A stretch of 64,000 bases of DNA, from the NCBI RefSeq assembly GCF_000783395.1, contig NZ_JSFK01000001.1, positions 765,176 through 829,175 on the forward strand. Reading direction: 5' to 3'. Below, piece by piece: positions 1 through 9,699 of this stretch. The stretch's first letter is position 1. Each line of letters starts with the position of its first letter. Made by a program: the position numbers and the translations under genes. The notes under the pieces are model-generated. The model was not told where the DNA came from. It made no database searches and saw only the letters and a list, made by a program, of their open reading frames with translations. This DNA is from Pseudomonas chlororaphis (GTDB lineage Bacteria; Pseudomonadota; Gammaproteobacteria; Pseudomonadales; Pseudomonadaceae).

Positions 1-30
1 CTTTGTCTTGCACAACTTCTGGACGTATCG

Positions 31-2127
31 ATGAAGGATTCACGTAACCATCCGGCGCTGGGCCTGTTGCCTTTGTTGCTCGGCGTTCTGGCCTTTTTCT
101 GCGTGATCGGGCCACAAGCGCTGGATCCGCAAAATATTGCCTGGCTGGAGCAGGGCGATCCGGCGACGCATTATCTGGGTTGGGAATATTTCCGGCACGC
201 GCCCTGGACCTTTCCGCTCGGACTCAACCCGTTCTATGGGCTGGAGTTGGGCAATTCGATCATTTTTTCCGACTCCAATCCGCTGCTGGCGCTGCTGTTC
301 AAACCGTTCAATGCGTGGTTGCCAGCGACATTCCAGTATTTCGGTCTGTGGCTGCTGGCGTGTTTCGTTCTGCAAGCCTGGTTCGGCTGGAAACTGCTGG
401 GTCTGATGACGGGCAATCCGCTGATTCGCCTGCTGGGCAGCGGTTTGCTGGTGTTTTCGCCGCCGATGTTCCTGCGCATGGGCGGGCACCTTTCCCTGTC
501 CGGGCATTTTCTGATTCTGGTGGCGTTGTATCTGGCGTTGTTGCCGAACCTGTATCGACGTCGTCTGGCCTGGGGCGCGCTGCTGGCGGTGACGGCGATG
601 GTGCATGCCTACCTGTTGGCGATGGTGGCGCTGATCTGGGTGGCGGATCTGCTCGGCAAAACCTTCAACCAACAATTGACCCGGCGTCAGGGTTTGCTAG
701 AAGGCGTGCTGCTATTCGCCGTGGTGAGTGTGTGTTGTTGGCAGGTTGGATATTTCGCGATTGCCGACGGCATCAAGTCCGGCGGTTTCGGTTTGTATCG
801 GATGAACTTGCTGTCGCCATTCGATCCGGCGGGCTGGTCGTTCGTTTTGCCGGACTTGCCGAAAGCCAGCGGCGATTACGAAGGCTTCAACTATGCGGGT
901 CTGGGCGTGCTGTCGCTGGTGCCACTGGCGCTGATTGCCTGGTTGAGAAACCGCCAGCCATTGAAGGATGAAATTCGCGCCCGGCCCTGGTTGTTGCTGG
1001 CGCTGACCGGTCTGTGGCTGTTCGCGCTATCAAACCAGATCGGTGTCGGCGCGCACACGTTCAGCTACCCGCTGCCGAAAATCGCTACCAACCTGGCGAA
1101 TGTTTTTCGCGCCTCGGGGCGGATGTTCTGGCCCGTGTTGTATGCGCTGATCCTGATGGTGATGTTCCTGCTGGTGCGCGGTTATCGGCCACGCATCGTC
1201 GTCGCACTGCTGGCGCTGGCGTTGACGATGCAGGTCGTCGATACGCGTAACGGCTGGATGGGCTTGCGCAACGGCAAGATGATGACGCCGTCCGCAGAAT
1301 GGCCAACGCCGATGCGTGATCCATTCTGGGCGAGTGCGGCGGCGCATTACCCGAACATCCGCAGTCTGATGCCGCAGAATCAGTCCGAGCGCTGGCAAGT
1401 GATTGCCGATTTCGCCGCGACCCACGGCCTGAAAACCGACGCCGTTTATCTGGGGCGCATGAGTTCCACAGCGCTTGAGCAGGCCCGGCAAAAAGCGCAG
1501 CGCATGCTTGAGTCAGGGCAGTACGAAGCCGACTCGTTGTACATCCTCGACGACACCGTGCTGGCTGATGCCGCCAAAAGCGTCAACAGTGAAACGGATC
1601 TGCTGACCCGAGTGGATGGCCTGGTGGTGCTGGCGCCGGGCTGGAAGCGTTGTTCGCAGTGTCTGAGCATGCCGGATGAGGGACGGCGGATGTCACTGCT
1701 GGCATTGATGCGCCCCGGTCAGACGCAGATCTTCAACTACTCCGCCCGGCAGTTGGTCAGCGGTTGGTCGACCCCGGAAAACTGGGGAACATGGTCGGCG
1801 GGGCAGCAGGCGCAGGTCGACGTGCGGGTGACACCCGAGGCGCGCTCGATTGCACTGGAGGTCATGGCATTCGTTCTGCCGCAACATCCGGCGCAGCGAG
1901 TGATCGTCAGTCTGAATGGCGAGCAGGTGCTGAGCACGCGGCTGGTGCAGCATCAGGATAATCATCTGGAGATCCCGATCAGTCCTGCGATCCGTCAGCA
2001 TCTGGCTGACAATGATCGCCTGACGATCGAGCTGCAATTGCCCGACGCCATCAGCCCGGAACAATTGGGCATCAATGACGATTCACGGGTCATGGGGCTT
2101 GGCTTGAAGCGCTTGACGGTGAACTGA
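31..2127 (+). CDS. DUF6311 family polytopic membrane protein
   Basis: A 698-residue inner-membrane protein. Roughly the first 410 residues hold about ten to twelve hydrophobic segments separated by short loops. The rest is a soluble, beta-rich C-terminal part, probably periplasmic. The layout and the early acidic loop (GDPATHYLGWEYFR) resemble DUF6311 proteins, which look like GT-C type lipid-linked glycosyltransferases; a role in surface-sugar transfer is inference only. The ATG at 31 has only a weak ribosome site. The frame stays open to base 1, so the true start could lie outside the window. The gene is followed after 73 bases by a LysR gene on the same strand. Confidence 0.75.
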   Translation: MKDSRNHPALGLLPLLLGVLAFFCVIGPQALDPQNIAWLEQGDPATHYLGWEYFRHAPWTFPLGLNPFYGLELGNSIIFSDSNPLLALLFKPFNAWLPATFQYFGLWLLACFVLQAWFGWKLLGLMTGNPLIRLLGSGLLVFSPPMFLRMGGHLSLSGHFLILVALYLALLPNLYRRRLAWGALLAVTAMVHAYLLAMVALIWVADLLGKTFNQQLTRRQGLLEGVLLFAVVSVCCWQVGYFAIADGIKSGGFGLYRMNLLSPFDPAGWSFVLPDLPKASGDYEGFNYAGLGVLSLVPLALIAWLRNRQPLKDEIRARPWLLLALTGLWLFALSNQIGVGAHTFSYPLPKIATNLANVFRASGRMFWPVLYALILMVMFLLVRGYRPRIVVALLALALTMQVVDTRNGWMGLRNGKMMTPSAEWPTPMRDPFWASAAAHYPNIRSLMPQNQSERWQVIADFAATHGLKTDAVYLGRMSSTALEQARQKAQRMLESGQYEADSLYILDDTVLADAAKSVNSETDLLTRVDGLVVLAPGWKRCSQCLSMPDEGRRMSLLALMRPGQTQIFNYSARQLVSGWSTPENWGTWSAGQQAQVDVRVTPEARSIALEVMAFVLPQHPAQRVIVSLNGEQVLSTRLVQHQDNHLEIPISPAIRQHLADNDRLTIELQLPDAISPEQLGINDDSRVMGLGLKRLTVN

Positions 2128-2200
2128 CCCGCCATGGCGATGGACGCCGGGGCCCTGGCCTTTCTACACTGCCGGTATTCCGGGGGGCAGGGGGCAATGG

Positions 2201-3121
2201 ATGAACCGCAATGAACTTCGCAAGGCCGATATCAACCTGATGGTGGTGTTCGAGACCTTGATGCTCGAACGCAACGTGACCCGCGCGGCCGAGAAGCTGT
2301 TTCTCGGCCAGCCGACCATTAGCTCGGCGCTCAATCGTTTGCGTACGATGCTCAACGATCCGCTGTTCATCCGCGTCGGTCATCGCATGGAACCGACGGC
2401 CCGGGCCGAAGATATTTTCCGCCATCTCAAGCCGGCGCTGGATTCGCTGTCGGTCGCGCTGAGTCTGACCCGCGATTTCGACCCGGCTGTGAGCACCATG
2501 ACTTTTCGCATCGGCCTGTCCGATGATGTCGAGTTCGGCCTGCTGCCACCACTGCTGCGCGCGTTACGTCAGGAAGCGCCGAACGTGGTGTTTGTGGTGC
2601 AACACGTCGATTACTGGCGGATTCCCGATCTGCTCGCGGCGGGCGATATCACGGTCGGCATCAGCCAGACCCGAGGCCTGCCGGCCAATGCCAAGCGCAA
2701 ACTGCTGCGGCATATTCAGCCGAGCATCCTGCGTGCCGACGCCAGCGATACGCCGCTGACGCTGGATGAATATTGCGCGCGGCCGCACGTGCTGGTTTCG
2801 CACACGGCCAATGTCAGTGGTTTCGCTGATGAGTGGCTGGCCGAACTTGGCCGCACCCGTCAGGTGGTGCTGTCGGTGCCGCAATACAGTGCGTTGCCAG
2901 CCCTGCTGGCCGGCACTGACCTGATTGCCAGCCTGCCGGATTACACGGCGGCAGCCATGGCCACTTCGGGGCTGCTGTTCAAGGAACCGTTTCCGTTCAA
3001 GACGCCGACGCTGGATTTGTCGATGGTCTGGCTCAGTCACGTCGACAGCGATCCGGCGGAGCGCTGGTTGCGTTCGCGGCTGGAGCAATTCATGAGCGAA
3101 CGACCACTGACCCCATCCTGA
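2201..3121 (+). CDS. LysR-family transcriptional regulator
   Basis: 306 residues, the normal LysR length. The N-terminal winged helix-turn-helix (about residues 8-65, with VTRAAEKLFLGQPTISSALNRLR) is followed by a substrate-binding domain. The residues around the recognition helix (DPLFIRVGHRMEPT) match the NodD/PcpR-like branch that often responds to aromatic or phenolic compounds, but the inducer cannot be read from sequence. No divergent target gene is present: the upstream gene is a co-directional membrane protein and the downstream neighbour, after a REP pair, is an isomerase. The isomerase is a possible but unproven target. Confidence 0.9.
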   Translation: MNRNELRKADINLMVVFETLMLERNVTRAAEKLFLGQPTISSALNRLRTMLNDPLFIRVGHRMEPTARAEDIFRHLKPALDSLSVALSLTRDFDPAVSTMTFRIGLSDDVEFGLLPPLLRALRQEAPNVVFVVQHVDYWRIPDLLAAGDITVGISQTRGLPANAKRKLLRHIQPSILRADASDTPLTLDEYCARPHVLVSHTANVSGFADEWLAELGRTRQVVLSVPQYSALPALLAGTDLIASLPDYTAAAMATSGLLFKEPFPFKTPTLDLSMVWLSHVDSDPAERWLRSRLEQFMSERPLTPS

Positions 3122-3138
3122 GCCACAACACACACTTT

Positions 3139-3225
3139 GTGGGAGCGAGCTTGCTCGCGAAAGCGGTGTATCAGGCACCTTAAGCGGCGCTGAATGATCG
3201 GATTCGCGAGCAAGCTCGCTCCCAC
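3139..3225. repeat. REP pair, GTGGGAGCGAGC family
   Basis: Two inverted copies of the Pseudomonas REP (GTGGGAGCGAGCTTGCTCGCG and its complement) separated by about 45 bases, just after the LysR stop codon. Confidence 0.9.
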
Positions 3226-3308
3226 ATTGATATGTGAAAGTCCCCGGGAAGGTAGGGCAGAGCTGTGCTATACGTACGACCTTTCTGCCAACCCACCGGG
3301 GATCTGCA

Positions 3309-3674
3309 ATGCCACACCTGCACATGGAATACACCGCCAACCTGCCGCAGTTGAACGCCGACGTCGCGTTGATCCGCCTCAACAACACGCTGGTGGGCTC
3401 CGGTCAGTTCGCGGCGGAGTTCGATATCAAGAGCCGTGCGGTCAAAGTCGAGACCTTCAAGGTCGGCACCGCCATGGCCGAACGCGCCTTCGTTTATGTG
3501 AAGCTGGCGCTGCTCAGCGGGCGTTCGCCGCAGATCAAGAAGCAGTTGTCAGAAAGCCTGTTGGCGGTGTTGCAGGACCTGTGCGAATGGCCGGCCGGCG
3601 TCGAAGTGCAGCTGTGCGTTGAGCTGGTCGACATCGATCGCGAGTCCTACAGCAAAACCGCGATTGGTGTGTAG
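3309..3674 (+). CDS. 5-carboxymethyl-2-hydroxymuconate delta-isomerase
   Basis: A 121-residue CHMI-family enzyme of the tautomerase superfamily, which normally isomerises CHM in homoprotocatechuate degradation. The protein begins Met-Pro-His-Leu-His-Met-Glu-Tyr; after Met removal Pro1 is the catalytic base, which fixes the start at 3309 rather than an earlier in-frame codon. The later segment VKVETFKVG and the C-terminal IDRESYSKT fit the family. No other hpa/hpc genes are nearby, so this is an orphan copy whose physiological substrate is uncertain. It converges on the next LysR gene, with three bases between the stops. Confidence 0.85.
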   Translation: MPHLHMEYTANLPQLNADVALIRLNNTLVGSGQFAAEFDIKSRAVKVETFKVGTAMAERAFVYVKLALLSGRSPQIKKQLSESLLAVLQDLCEWPAGVEVQLCVELVDIDRESYSKTAIGV

Positions 3675-3677
3675 GAC

Positions 3678-4613
3678 TCAGACCGCTTCGAGTTCGCTGC
3701 ACACCTTGACCACCTGCTCGCGCAACCACAGGTTGGCGCTGTCCTGATCAACGCTCTGGCTCCACTGCATGTCGAGGGTGAAGCCCGGCAAGCCGTTTGG
3801 CGCCTCACAGTGATTGAACACCGCCTCGTTGGTCAGCAAGCGCTGGATGCGGCGGGGCAGGGTGAGGATGAAGTCGGTCCCGGTGATCATTTTCAATGCC
3901 GCGCTGTAGCTGTTCGAGCGCGCGACGATCTGGCGCTTCTGCGCCTGCCGCGCCAGCCAGCCATCAACCATGTTGGTGGTCGACGTCCATGGTGTCGGGA
4001 ACACATGCCGGCGCTCGGTAAAGGCCTGCAGGCTCAGGCGCGGTTCCAGGGGCGTGGCACGTTTGTCGAAGACGCAGACCAGATCATCTTCCAGCAGCAT
4101 CCGTGATTTCAGGTCGGTGTGATGGCGGTGGAAGTTAGGGCCGAAGCTGATCACCAGATCGAGGCTGCCGTCGCGCAACTCATCCGCCGGGACGTCGGTC
4201 TCGAACTTGTGCATGTTGACCATCACCGGCAAATCATCGAAATCGAAACGCTTGAGCAGGCGCGGCAGAATCAGTTGCTCGAAGTATTCCGGGGCGCAGA
4301 TGTTGAAGGTGACGGCTTGCCGGGTCGGGTCGAACGCAGGGGCGCCGGCGTGGCACAGGTTGATGCTTTCGAGGATCTTCTGCACATGGCCGTACATGGT
4401 GCTGGCCTTGTAGGTCGGACGCATGCCGGTGCGGGTGTTGATAAACAGCTCGTCTTCGAAACTGGTGCGCAGTTTTTTCAAACAGTAACTGACGGTGGAC
4501 TGGCTGACGAACAGGGTTTCTGACACATCGGTGACGCTGCTCTGCTCATAAACGGCGATAAACACCATGAGATCCTGCATGTCGAGCTTTCGAAGCAAGT
4601 TACTGTTCAGCAT
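3678..4613 (-). CDS. LysR-family transcriptional regulator
   Basis: 311 residues. The N-terminal helix-turn-helix includes SSVTDVSETLFVSQSTVSYCLKKLR, followed by a type 2 periplasmic-binding-like effector domain. The segment DELFINTRTGMRPTYKA puts it in the same LysR branch as the gene at 2201, so the two may be distant paralogues. It ends three bases from the convergent CHMI gene. Upstream it is separated by 176 bases from the co-directional transporter that ends at 4790. Target genes and inducer are unknown. Confidence 0.9.
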   Translation of the reverse strand: MLNSNLLRKLDMQDLMVFIAVYEQSSVTDVSETLFVSQSTVSYCLKKLRTSFEDELFINTRTGMRPTYKASTMYGHVQKILESINLCHAGAPAFDPTRQAVTFNICAPEYFEQLILPRLLKRFDFDDLPVMVNMHKFETDVPADELRDGSLDLVISFGPNFHRHHTDLKSRMLLEDDLVCVFDKRATPLEPRLSLQAFTERRHVFPTPWTSTTNMVDGWLARQAQKRQIVARSNSYSAALKMITGTDFILTLPRRIQRLLTNEAVFNHCEAPNGLPGFTLDMQWSQSVDQDSANLWLREQVVKVCSELEAV

Positions 4614-4789
4614 CCGTACTGTCTCGCTGTGCTTCTTGCGCTGAATCCGCGCAAACGTGTGCGAACGATCGTAGCGGAACGATGGTGCCAGGAGAAACCC
4701 CTGTAGGACATTTCACGGTCAGTTGTGGGACAGAAAGTTTTAGTAACACGACGTCAACAATTAAACCGCACAAAGATGGCCAGAGGCCT

Positions 4790-5986
4790 CTAGCTCAACG
4801 CAAGAAAGTGTCGAGCGTAATGTCGAGGATTGAAGCGCCAGACCATCAGCAACATCACCACCATCACAGCCGTCAGCGACCACCAGGCCCATTCGAAGCT
4901 GCCGAGTCGGTCGCGGATCACTCCGGCCAATAGCGGCGAAAGGCCGGCGATCAGGTAGCCGATGCCCTGCACGAAGGCGGTCAGGCCACCAGCGCGTTGC
5001 GGGTTTTCGAGGTGATCAAGCGAGACGATCAGGCTCATCGGAAACAAACCACCAATACCCAACCCCAACAGGCACGGCCACAGCAGACTGAACTGTTGCG
5101 GGCTGAGGATCAGGCCGCAAAACCCGGCGATGATCAACGTCAGTAACGCCATCAGAATCACGCGGCGATCCCGGCTGCGATTGGCGATAGCGGGAACCAC
5201 CAGACCGGAGATCACCTCCATGGCTGTCAGAAAACCTAACAGCAGCCCGGCGTTTTGTTCACTCCAGCCTTTTTCCACGTAGTACGGCGCGAGCCAGGCG
5301 AGAACGCAGGTGTAGGACGCTGTACCTAAACCAAAGAATAAGGCCAGTAACCAGGCGCGGGAATTGGCAAAGAACCGCTCCTTCCTCGCTGACGTCGGCA
5401 CTGTTGAGGTGAGCTGGCCGCGCTGCGACCACCAGAGTAGAAACGCCAGTAATGCCAGGACTGCCCAGATGGCCAAACCGCTGCGCCAGCTCCCGGTCTG
5501 CACCAGCACCAACGGGGCAAACGAGGCCGCAATCGCTGCGCCGCCCATGATCGACGTGACGTACAAGCCCATGCACACAGCGACGTTGTCGGCGAAGCGT
5601 GACTTGATCAGCGCCGGCATCAACGCCTGAATCAGTGCAATGCCGATGCCGGCCAGCACGGCGCTGGCGATCAGTTCGGCTGCTGATTCGATAAATAGCC
5701 GCGACAGCGTCGCCAGGCCAATGATCAGCAACGACAGCAGCACCGTCCGTTGTTCGCCCAGCCGCTGACTGATACCGAGACCAAAGAACATCGCCAGCCC
5801 CATCGCCATCACCGGCAGCATGGTTAGCAGCGAAGCGACACTGAAACTCAGCGGGATGTCACCGCGAATGGCCGACAGTAACGGGCCGATCGCAGCCATC
5901 GACGGACGCAAATTGAGCGCGACGAGAATGATGGCGAACATCAACCAGACAGCGGGGCGAGCGGTGGCGCGGAGGTTTTCCATCAT
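4790..5986 (-). CDS. CynX/NimT-family MFS transporter
   Basis: 398 residues with twelve predicted membrane segments. The opening VALNLRPSMAAIGPLL, with a conserved Asn-Leu-Arg-Pro early in helix 1, is typical of the CynX/NimT (cyanate / 2-nitroimidazole) branch of the major facilitator superfamily. Substrate cannot be told; no cynS-like cyanase gene is nearby. Two adjacent ATG codons (5986 and 5983) are possible starts; the first sits five bases after AAAGG. It has no obvious operon partner. Confidence 0.85.
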   Translation of the reverse strand: MMENLRATARPAVWLMFAIILVALNLRPSMAAIGPLLSAIRGDIPLSFSVASLLTMLPVMAMGLAMFFGLGISQRLGEQRTVLLSLLIIGLATLSRLFIESAAELIASAVLAGIGIALIQALMPALIKSRFADNVAVCMGLYVTSIMGGAAIAASFAPLVLVQTGSWRSGLAIWAVLALLAFLLWWSQRGQLTSTVPTSARKERFFANSRAWLLALFFGLGTASYTCVLAWLAPYYVEKGWSEQNAGLLLGFLTAMEVISGLVVPAIANRSRDRRVILMALLTLIIAGFCGLILSPQQFSLLWPCLLGLGIGGLFPMSLIVSLDHLENPQRAGGLTAFVQGIGYLIAGLSPLLAGVIRDRLGSFEWAWWSLTAVMVVMLLMVWRFNPRHYARHFLALS

Positions 5987-6089
5987 CAGACCTTTGAGCG
6001 GGGCAGACGATTAGGCGCGGAACCGCTTGTGCCGGGCAAACCAGAAAATCCACAGCAGTATTTAAAAAGTCGATAACCCTCAATTCATT

Positions 6090-6178
6090 GTGGGAGCGAG
6101 CTTGCTCGCGAATGCGGTATTCCAATCAGCGCAGGTGTTGGATGGCAGGACGCTTTCGCGAGCAAGCTCGCTCCCACA
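6090..6178. repeat. REP pair, GTGGGAGCGAGC family
   Basis: Inverted pair of GTGGGAGCGAGCTTGCTCGCG-type REP sequences in the gap between the divergent transporter and eptA genes. Confidence 0.9.
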
Positions 6179-6269
6179 GGTTTTAACGGATGGCTAAAAA
6201 CTGAATCAAAACTGAACCATTCTCAAATACTTCGCAAGTTTAAGCGCATTGCCAAAAGCCAACTATTCG

Positions 6270-6285
6270 TTGGCGTCTTTTTCAC
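6270..6285 (+). promoter_or_regulatory. Candidate ColR-binding site upstream of eptA
   Basis: The sequence TTGGCGTCTTTTTCAC matches the ColR consensus as I recall it from P. putida work, YYNA(C/G)NNYTTTTTCAC, at all fixed positions except one (G for A at position 4). It lies about 113-128 bases before the eptA start. ColRS is known to control phosphoethanolamine transferase genes in Pseudomonas in response to metals such as zinc, so the location makes sense. Direct binding is inference. Confidence 0.55.
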
Positions 6286-6397
6286 AAAAAATTGATGCTT
6301 GCCTGCTTAAAGTTTGTCATGCCTTAGTTAATGAAATTTTCACAATTGAAATTTCTTTCATGGACCGAGGCTCTTCTTTTCAGGAATCGCCCTTTCT

Positions 6398-8047
6398 ATG
6401 TTGAAGTTAAAAGCCGTGCGCCCGGAATGGGTGACGTTGATTGCCAGCGCCTTTCTTTTAATCGGCTGTAATGTTGTGCTCTGGCAGCACCTGTTCGAGA
6501 TCACCGCCGCCGATAGCAAGGGCATCGCCATGCGCGTGGCTTTCGCGGTGATGATTCTCGCGGCGTTCAACATTGTGCTGACGTTTCTGGCCTTTCGTCC
6601 GTTGCTCAAACCGCTGTTGATTCTGATATTCCTGGTCAGCGCCGGTGTGGCTTACTTCATGGGTCAGTATGGCGTCATGATCGATGCTGGCATGTTCCGT
6701 AACTTTGCCGAAACCAATGCAACGGAAGTGCGAGATCTGCTCTCGTTGAAGTTGTTTGCTTATATTTTGTTGCTCGGTGTCTTGCCTTCATTCTTGTTGT
6801 GGAAGTTGCCGATTAATTATCGTCGCTGGCACCGTGAGTTGCTCAGTAAAGTTGTTGTCAGTGTCGCCTCTGCTGCGGTAATTGGCGGCGTGGCCCTGGC
6901 CAACTATCAGGGATTGTCTTCAATGTTTCGCAACCATCACGAAATTCGCCTGATGTTGGTGCCCAGCAACTACATTGGCGCATCGGCCGGTTACCTGCGT
7001 GAGCAAGTGGTCTCGGCGCAGCAGCCATTCATCAAGATCGGCGAGGATGCGCAGCGTAATCCGGATGTGAAGCTTCAGTCGCGTAAATCCCTGACCGTGT
7101 TAGTGGTGGGCGAAAGCGCCCGGGCGGAGAACTTCGGCATCCTCGGTTATGACCGCGACACCACGCCGAAACTGGACAAGGAGGCCGGGCTGATCGCCTT
7201 TACCGACGTACACTCGTGCGGCACTGAAACCGCCGTTTCAGTGCCGTGCATGTTCTCCAACATGGGTCGCAAGGATTACGACGCGAGCAAGGCGAAGAAT
7301 GAAGAAGGCCTGCTCGATGTGCTCAAGCGTGCCGGTATCGATGTGATCTGGCGCGACAACCAGTCCGGCTGCAAAGGCACTTGTGATCGGGTTACCTTGC
7401 AGGATGTCAGCAATCTGAAAGATCCGGCGCTGTGCGCCAACAGTGAATGCCGTGACGAAATCCTCCTGCAAGGTTTGCAAAGCTTTATCGATCACTTGGA
7501 CAAAGACACGGTGCTGGTCCTGCACCAGATGGGCAGTCACGGCCCGGAATACTTCAAGCGTTATCCAAAGGAATACGAGCATTTCACCCCGGTGTGTGAA
7601 AGTAACGCGCTGAACAATTGCAGCCGTGAAAGTATCGTCAACGGCTACGACAACACGCTGGTATATACCGACCATGTGCTGTCGAGCCTGATCGATGTGT
7701 TGCGCAGCAATCAGGACAAAGTCGACACCGCCATGTTGTATCTGTCGGACCACGGCGAGTCGCTGGGCGAGTACAACCTGTTCCTGCATGGCACGCCTTA
7801 CATGCTGGCGCCGGAGCAACAAAAGCATGTAGCGATGCTGGCGTGGTTCTCCGATAACTATCAGAAGGCTTATTCGGTCGACACCCATTGCCTGCAGATG
7901 AGCCGCGATAAACCGCTGAGCCAAGACAACCTGTTCCACTCGATGCTTGGCTTGCTCGAGGTCAAGAGCAAGGTCTATCAGCCGGATCTGGATATGTTCG
8001 CCGGATGCCGTGGCGCGGTGATCGACGGCGTTTTGGCCAAAGACTGA
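6398..8047 (+). CDS. eptA: Lipid A phosphoethanolamine transferase
   Basis: 549 residues, the usual EptA length. It transfers phosphoethanolamine from phosphatidylethanolamine to lipid A at the outer face of the inner membrane, which lowers surface charge and polymyxin binding. Five N-terminal membrane segments occupy about residues 10-165, and a periplasmic alkaline-phosphatase-fold domain follows. Visible motifs are VVGESARAENFG, the catalytic-Thr region SCGTETAVSVPCMF near residue 275, and the metal ligands in LSDHGESLGE plus the later FLHGTPYML. It is a single-gene unit; no pmrAB- or colRS-like two-component genes lie nearby. A ColR-like box lies upstream. Confidence 0.93.
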   Translation: MLKLKAVRPEWVTLIASAFLLIGCNVVLWQHLFEITAADSKGIAMRVAFAVMILAAFNIVLTFLAFRPLLKPLLILIFLVSAGVAYFMGQYGVMIDAGMFRNFAETNATEVRDLLSLKLFAYILLLGVLPSFLLWKLPINYRRWHRELLSKVVVSVASAAVIGGVALANYQGLSSMFRNHHEIRLMLVPSNYIGASAGYLREQVVSAQQPFIKIGEDAQRNPDVKLQSRKSLTVLVVGESARAENFGILGYDRDTTPKLDKEAGLIAFTDVHSCGTETAVSVPCMFSNMGRKDYDASKAKNEEGLLDVLKRAGIDVIWRDNQSGCKGTCDRVTLQDVSNLKDPALCANSECRDEILLQGLQSFIDHLDKDTVLVLHQMGSHGPEYFKRYPKEYEHFTPVCESNALNNCSRESIVNGYDNTLVYTDHVLSSLIDVLRSNQDKVDTAMLYLSDHGESLGEYNLFLHGTPYMLAPEQQKHVAMLAWFSDNYQKAYSVDTHCLQMSRDKPLSQDNLFHSMLGLLEVKSKVYQPDLDMFAGCRGAVIDGVLAKD

Positions 8048-8058
8048 ACCCCTTCACC

Positions 8059-8135
8059 TGTAGGAACTGCCGAAGGCTGTGATCTTTTGATTTTGCTTTC
8101 AGGAGCAAAAGATCGCAGCCTTCGGCAACTCCTAC
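8059..8135. repeat. Palindromic repeat, GCCGAAGGCTGCGATC family
   Basis: Inverted arms TGTAGGAACTGCCGAAGGCT and the complement around a short spacer, directly after the eptA stop. The perfect-arm structure could also act as a transcript-end hairpin. Confidence 0.85.
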
Positions 8136-8275
8136 GCATAGCAGGCCTTTCGGCTTGCTCTGTCAGACTATTCTTGCCCTTTGGCAGGACATTTCGTTAC
8201 AGCTCTTGCCCTTCGCAGGCGCGTAAATCGCCAGTGGCGATATATACTGCGCGCCATTCTTCAAGGGAGAGCCGT

Positions 8276-9409
8276 GTGGCCATCGATATTCACTGGATTC
8301 GCGACAACGAAAGCCTCGCGCAGTTTTGCGCCGAGTGGCAGCAGCTGCCGTTCGTTGCCCTCGACACCGAATTCATGCGGGTCGACACCTTCTACCCGAT
8401 TGCCGGCCTGCTGCAGGTGGGCGACGGCAAACGCGCCTACCTGATTGATCCGCTGACCATCAATGCCTGGCAACCGCTGGCCGCTCTGCTGGAAAACCCG
8501 GCGGTGCTCAAAGTCCTGCATGCGTGCAGCGAAGACCTCGAAGTGCTGTTGCGCCTGACCGGCAGCCTGCCGGCGCCAATGTTCGACACGCAACTGGCCG
8601 CCGCTTATCTGAACCTCGGTTTCTCGATGGGCTATTCGCGTCTGGTGCAGGAAGTGCTCGGCATCGAACTGCCGAAGGGTGAAACCCGCTCTGACTGGTT
8701 GCAGCGCCCGTTGTCCGACACGCAAATCAGCTACGCCGCCGAAGATGCCGTGCATCTGGCGGAGGTTTTCGTACAGCTGCGGCCGAAACTGTCTGACGAC
8801 AAATTTGCCTGGGTATTGGAGGACGGTGCCGAACTGGTCGCCAACCTGCGCCGCGAAACCGACCCTTTCGAGGTTTACCGCGAAGCCAAACTGGCGTGGA
8901 AACTCTCGCGTGCGCAACTGGCGGTACTGCGTGAACTGTGCGCCTGGCGTGAAAAAGAAGCCCGCGCCCGCGATCTGCCGCGCAACCGCATCGTCCGTGA
9001 GCATTCGCTATGGCCGCTGGCCCGCACGCAGCCGGACAACCTCGCGGCGCTGGGCAAGATCGAAGACATGCACCCGCGTACCGTGCGTCAGGACGGCCAA
9101 TTTCTGCTTGATCTGATCAAGCGCTCTGGCAGTGTGGGGCCTGATCAATGGCCGCCCGCTGTCGCGGAGCCATTGCCGATCGAAGCCGCTGCGTTGATCA
9201 AACAACTGCGCGCATTGGGTCAGGCTGAGGCCGAGCGTCTGGACGTCGCGCCGGAACTGATGCTGCGCAAGAAAACCCTCGAAGCCCTGGTCAAAAGCGG
9301 CTACCCCGAGGGTCCTTACCAATTGCCTGAGTCGTTGCGTGGCTGGCGCCGCGAACTCATGGGTCAGAAGCTGCTCGACAGCCTGGCCACCGCCGGAGAA
9401 CAGCCTTGA
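8276..9409 (+). CDS. rnd: Ribonuclease D
   Basis: 377 residues, a 3'-to-5' exoribonuclease for tRNA and stable-RNA 3' ends. The GTG start at 8276 follows AAGGGAGAG and gives the family length; the frame is open further upstream but runs through a repeat. DEDDy exonuclease residues are visible: LDTEF near residue 30, a middle Asp in [10 protein letters not shown] near 85, and [11 protein letters not shown] near 157. An HRDC RNA-binding domain follows at about residues 205-290. The stop overlaps the ycgL start by four bases, so the two are co-translated. Confidence 0.95.
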   Translation: MAIDIHWIRDNESLAQFCAEWQQLPFVALDTEFMRVDTFYPIAGLLQVGDGKRAYLIDPLTINAWQPLAALLENPAVLKVLHACSEDLEVLLRLTGSLPAPMFDTQLAAAYLNLGFSMGYSRLVQEVLGIELPKGETRSDWLQRPLSDTQISYAAEDAVHLAEVFVQLRPKLSDDKFAWVLEDGAELVANLRRETDPFEVYREAKLAWKLSRAQLAVLRELCAWREKEARARDLPRNRIVREHSLWPLARTQPDNLAALGKIEDMHPRTVRQDGQFLLDLIKRSGSVGPDQWPPAVAEPLPIEAAALIKQLRALGQAEAERLDVAPELMLRKKTLEALVKSGYPEGPYQLPESLRGWRRELMGQKLLDSLATAGEQP

Positions 9410-9699
9410 AACGTATTTGTTCCATCTACCAAAGCTCCAAGCGCAGCGGCATGTACCTTTATGTGCTCAAAAGCGATGCGCTCGAGCGTGTGCCGGAAGC
9501 GCTGATGCTGGCCTTCGGCAAGCCGAAGCATTCCTTCGATCTGGTGCTGTCGCCCGAGCGCAAACTGGCCAGCGAGGACATCGTCGTGGTCCTGGAAAAC
9601 CTCGACAAGCAGGGCTATCACCTGCAAATGCCGCCGGCCGAGGACGAGTACATTGAGCACCTGCCCGAAGAGTTGCTGCGCCGCAACGACCCGATCTGA
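9406..9699 (+). CDS. YcgL domain protein
   Basis: 97 residues, beginning [19 protein letters not shown], the typical YcgL opening; the family function is not established. The start is an unusual TTG at 9406 overlapping the rnd stop codon, so translation is probably coupled to rnd. The rnd-ycgL-dehydrogenase order is common in Pseudomonas. The family is small, soluble and acidic at its C terminus ([13 protein letters not shown]). Confidence 0.92.
   Translation: MKRICSIYQSSKRSGMYLYVLKSDALERVPEALMLAFGKPKHSFDLVLSPERKLASEDIVVVLENLDKQGYHLQMPPAEDEYIEHLPEELLRRNDPI

Larger units (their letters stand above)
5987..6397. other. Intergenic region with REP pair and eptA leader
   Basis: 411 bases between two divergent genes. 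It contains a REP pair (6090-6178) and then an AT-rich stretch, 6190-6395, that should hold the eptA promoter. Within that stretch a hairpin (AAAAGCCAAC, loop TATTC, GTTGGCGTCTTTTT) overlaps the candidate ColR site. No gene is seen here. Confidence 0.7.
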
